Assembly (NCBI GenBank): GCA_029098205.1
Contig: JAQXNW010000022.1
Location: 1 to 22,656 of the forward strand
Length of the DNA stretch: 22,656 nucleotides
Source of the DNA: Eubacteriales bacterium
GTDB taxonomy: Bacteria > Bacillota > Clostridia > Peptostreptococcales > Anaerovoracaceae
Direction: 5' to 3'
The notes beneath the pieces were generated by a model. It saw only the letters and a program-made list of their open reading frames with translations, was not told the DNA's origin and ran no database searches. Of the stretch, positions 20,598-22,656 are shown one piece after another. The position numbers were made by a program, and so were the translations under genes. How positions within the stretch are numbered: position 1 is the stretch's first letter; the number at the start of each line of letters is the position of its first letter.

Positions 20598-21668
20598 TCA
20601 GCCGACAGACTGCTCATCCTTGTGGAATTTCATGCCGGATGTCTTCACGATTTTCCCGTTTTTTTTCACGAAAAGCGCCTCATATCCGTCCTGCGATTCC
20701 ACAAATTTTTTTCCCTCTTTGCTTCCCAGCATCAGGCAGATGGTCGCGATCGCGTCGCAGTCTCCCGAATGTCCCGACTTGCTCACGATGGTCACGCCGC
20801 TCGTATCCGTGTCCACTGGCTTCCCGGTTTTCGGATCCAGAATGTGGTGGTACAGTTTTCCGTTTTTACGGAAATACCTCTCGTAAATTCCGGAAGTCAC
20901 AAGCGTAAGATCCTTCGCGTTCACATAGCCGAGGACCTCTTTTTCATCGCTGAACGGCTTCTCGATGCCGATCTTGAACGGCACATCGCCTTTCTCTCCG
21001 ACGCAGGCGATGTTTCCTCCCAGACTGATCACCGCCGATGTCACGCCGAGTGACTTCAGATAATCCGCGATTTTATCCGCGACGTATCCTTTTCCGATGC
21101 CGCCTAAGTCAATTTCACCGCCGTTTCCAACCGCTATCCGGTTTCCGTCGATCTGTATCTCCTTGTAATTCACGCTCGCAACGGCCTGGCTGAGCTGCTC
21201 CTCCGTCGGAAGCACATGTTTCTCCGCATGGAAATCGTAAAGATCCTCCGCCTTTCCGACGGTAATGTCAAACAAGCCACCGGACAGATCCCCGTATTCA
21301 ATGCCCTTCTTCACCGCTTCCACAGTGACCGGGTCGCATTCCACAAAGGCGCCGTCCGCATGGTTCACTTTATATATATCGGTCCCCTTCTTGGTCTTGC
21401 TGAGGAGATCCTCGTAGCGGACACATTGCTTAAAAGCGCGGTCAATCGCTTTTTCCGCGTTTTTCTGGCTCATATCCTTCATATCGTAAATCGCAATTTG
21501 GCAGACTGTATCGAAATAATAACTTTCCTTCTCCACCGCATTCGTGTCCATCGATGCGCCTTCTCTTCCGCATCCCGTAAGGACTCCTGCGAGCACGGCA
21601 AATACCGCGAGTATAAATGCGAGAAAAACCGAAATCCGCTTTTTCGCTGTTCTTCTGTAATCTGTCAT
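20598..21668 (-). CDS. apbE: FAD:protein FMN transferase (ApbE lipoprotein)
   Basis: ApbE attaches FMN to a Thr of target proteins such as NqrB/RnfD-type subunits or extracellular flavoproteins, with FAD as donor and Mg2+. The 356-residue product has a lipoprotein signal (hydrophobic 12-30, lipobox VLTGC with Cys33) and then the ApbE domain. Motifs are SGGLFDITVGKAEDLYDF, GGEIDLGGIGKGYVADKIAD, the SLGGNIACVG segment, HHILDPKTGKPVD and the acidic metal site GDCDAIATICLMLG. It acts outside the membrane. Its ATG at 21668 lies 19 bp after the stop of the NlpC-like gene, so the two form an operon. No flavinylation target or Rnf gene is in the window. Convergent with the MocR gene; no terminator seen in the 147-bp gap. 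Confidence 0.95.
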   Translation of the reverse strand: MTDYRRTAKKRISVFLAFILAVFAVLAGVLTGCGREGASMDTNAVEKESYYFDTVCQIAIYDMKDMSQKNAEKAIDRAFKQCVRYEDLLSKTKKGTDIYKVNHADGAFVECDPVTVEAVKKGIEYGDLSGGLFDITVGKAEDLYDFHAEKHVLPTEEQLSQAVASVNYKEIQIDGNRIAVGNGGEIDLGGIGKGYVADKIADYLKSLGVTSAVISLGGNIACVGEKGDVPFKIGIEKPFSDEKEVLGYVNAKDLTLVTSGIYERYFRKNGKLYHHILDPKTGKPVDTDTSGVTIVSKSGHSGDCDAIATICLMLGSKEGKKFVESQDGYEALFVKKNGKIVKTSGMKFHKDEQSVG

Positions 21669-21687
21669 ACTTTCCCGATCTGATTTC

Positions 21688-22650
21688 CTAATTCGAACTT
21701 GCCTGTTTCTGATTCGGATCCGTAACGCCTCCTGTATAACGAAGAACGCCGTTCCATTTTACATGAATGTCCCCGGATGTATATTCCGCATGGTACTTAC
21801 TGACTTCGATTTCTTTGCCATTCTGATCTCCGCTTTCCGAGTATCCGAAATCCTGCCGGGCCGCGACCATCTTGCCATTCCCGATATACATGGCGGTATG
21901 TTGATCCTCATCAAGCAGGATATCGCCCGCTTTCAGCGTGTCCGGCTCCGGGTTCTTTTTCGTGATGCCAAGATCCTCTGCCGAAACCCATTCAAATCCA
22001 TTTGCCTCGTAAATCTTGCGCATCACGCTGCAGGACATCGTGCTGCTATCCCCGGAAAATACCAGAGGAACGCCTGCGGAACGGTAGGCGGATGTGACAA
22101 AGGTCGAGCAGTCATAATCCGGATTTCCCCAGCGTTTCACGGCATCCAGAGAATATCCGTGGGAATCGTCGGCAGCGGTTTTCTTCGCCCAGCTGATGGC
22201 GCTCTTCCGCACATCCTCTATCTTCTGATCCAGTTTCACAGATTCGAGCACGGTACTGGACAGCCATCCGGATTTTCCCATGCAGGACACACGATACCAG
22301 ACATTGTTGTTGTCTCCGAGTGAAGCGCTTCGGATCTCAACGCGGGCTCCTGCGGGAAGCGTCGTGATCACATCTGCGGAAGCATCCCCCGATTTACGAA
22401 GAGCGCAGGTAAATGCTGTCTTCGCCGTTCCGGTAACGCTGTCCTGACTGGCTGTTTTTTCTGCGGACTTGCTGCCGCTTTTTGCCGCTTCCTCCGTCGC
22501 GTTTTTTGTATCCGATGCAATCTTCCGAACCGCTCTCCGGTCTTCCATCGTCACGATCACGCCGACAATCAGCAAGATCATCAGAAGAACAGCCGCTCCC
22601 GCGATAATTCTCTTTTTTCTCTTTGAAAAAAACTGATTCCGATTATCCAT
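21688..22650 (-). CDS. Membrane-anchored SH3/NlpC-P60-like hydrolase
   Basis: This 320-residue protein has a basic N-terminus and one membrane segment (about 14-34), so it is anchored with its body outside. A charged linker leads to a bacterial SH3 domain (about 76-137: ALRKSGDASADVITTLPAGA, then VWYRVSCMGKSGWLSSTVLE). The catalytic part is NlpC/P60-like or CHAP-like: nucleophile Cys181 in PDYDCSTFVTSAYRSAGVP and His251 in LKAGDILLDEDQHTAMYIGN. Such enzymes cut peptide cross-links of peptidoglycan. A third catalytic residue was not identified with certainty. The ATG at 22650 is 6 bp from the window end, so its promoter and full RBS are not visible. It is followed by apbE after 19 bp. Confidence 0.88.
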   Translation of the reverse strand: MDNRNQFFSKRKKRIIAGAAVLLMILLIVGVIVTMEDRRAVRKIASDTKNATEEAAKSGSKSAEKTASQDSVTGTAKTAFTCALRKSGDASADVITTLPAGARVEIRSASLGDNNNVWYRVSCMGKSGWLSSTVLESVKLDQKIEDVRKSAISWAKKTAADDSHGYSLDAVKRWGNPDYDCSTFVTSAYRSAGVPLVFSGDSSTMSCSVMRKIYEANGFEWVSAEDLGITKKNPEPDTLKAGDILLDEDQHTAMYIGNGKMVAARQDFGYSESGDQNGKEIEVSKYHAEYTSGDIHVKWNGVLRYTGGVTDPNQKQASSN

Positions 22651-22656
22651 GATCCA

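Overview
The window reads as chromosomal DNA of an anaerobic Firmicute of class Clostridia (Lachnospiraceae or a neighbouring family; I cannot go finer). The pointers are a SCIFF ranthipeptide precursor cut by the left edge, a clostridial-type shikimate kinase variant, a small rubredoxin, YitT and ECF-type transporters, sporadic GlnRS, strong AGGAGG ribosome binding sites and sigma-A promoters, several with an extended TGG-TATAAT -10. Base composition is balanced to moderately GC-rich, with sharply AT-rich intergenic islands. I found no complete insertion sequence, prophage, rRNA or CRISPR array. Almost every gene is on the minus strand; only the YitT-family gene (6058-6927) and the MocR-type regulator (18984-20450) are on plus.

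Layout. 1-803: SCIFF peptide and a shikimate kinase variant. 946-3426: mtnA-scpA-scpB in tight order, joining methylthioribose-1-phosphate isomerase to the two ScpAB condensin subunits. 3571-4192: AT-rich degenerate repeat, tRNA-Pro(GGG) and rubredoxin, the last two with clear promoters. 4300-5749: mgtE magnesium channel interrupted by one in-frame TAG, with an out-of-frame upstream ORF over its start. 6058-9431: YitT-family membrane protein, bidirectional terminator, polysaccharide flippase, secreted lytic transglycosylase. 9432-9709: AT-rich, palindrome-rich regulatory island. 9710-15140: dCMP deaminase, truA, an orphan prepilin peptidase, glnS and cca. 15253-17810: DUF2156 protein, sirtuin and a conserved hypothetical protein, probably one operon. 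17850-18250: a gene-free stretch holding an elaborate inverted-repeat element. 18251-20450: ECF transporter S component divergent from a MocR regulator around a shared operator-like palindrome. 20598-22650: SH3-NlpC/P60-like cell-wall hydrolase followed by ApbE flavin transferase.

How the genes fit. Several are housekeeping (chromosome segregation, tRNA maturation and charging, nucleotide metabolism). A second theme is the cell envelope (flippase, transglycosylase, NlpC-like hydrolase, ApbE lipoprotein, DUF2156). The ECF/MocR pair looks like a vitamin-uptake module, by family precedent vitamin B6, but the regulator has Ala where the PLP-binding Lys should be.

The points most worth a second look are the folded 103-nt element at 17976-18078 with its interleaved repeats, the PLP-lysine-less MocR regulator, the amber codon splitting mgtE together with its upstream ORF, and the shikimate kinase lacking the canonical substrate-binding Arg.
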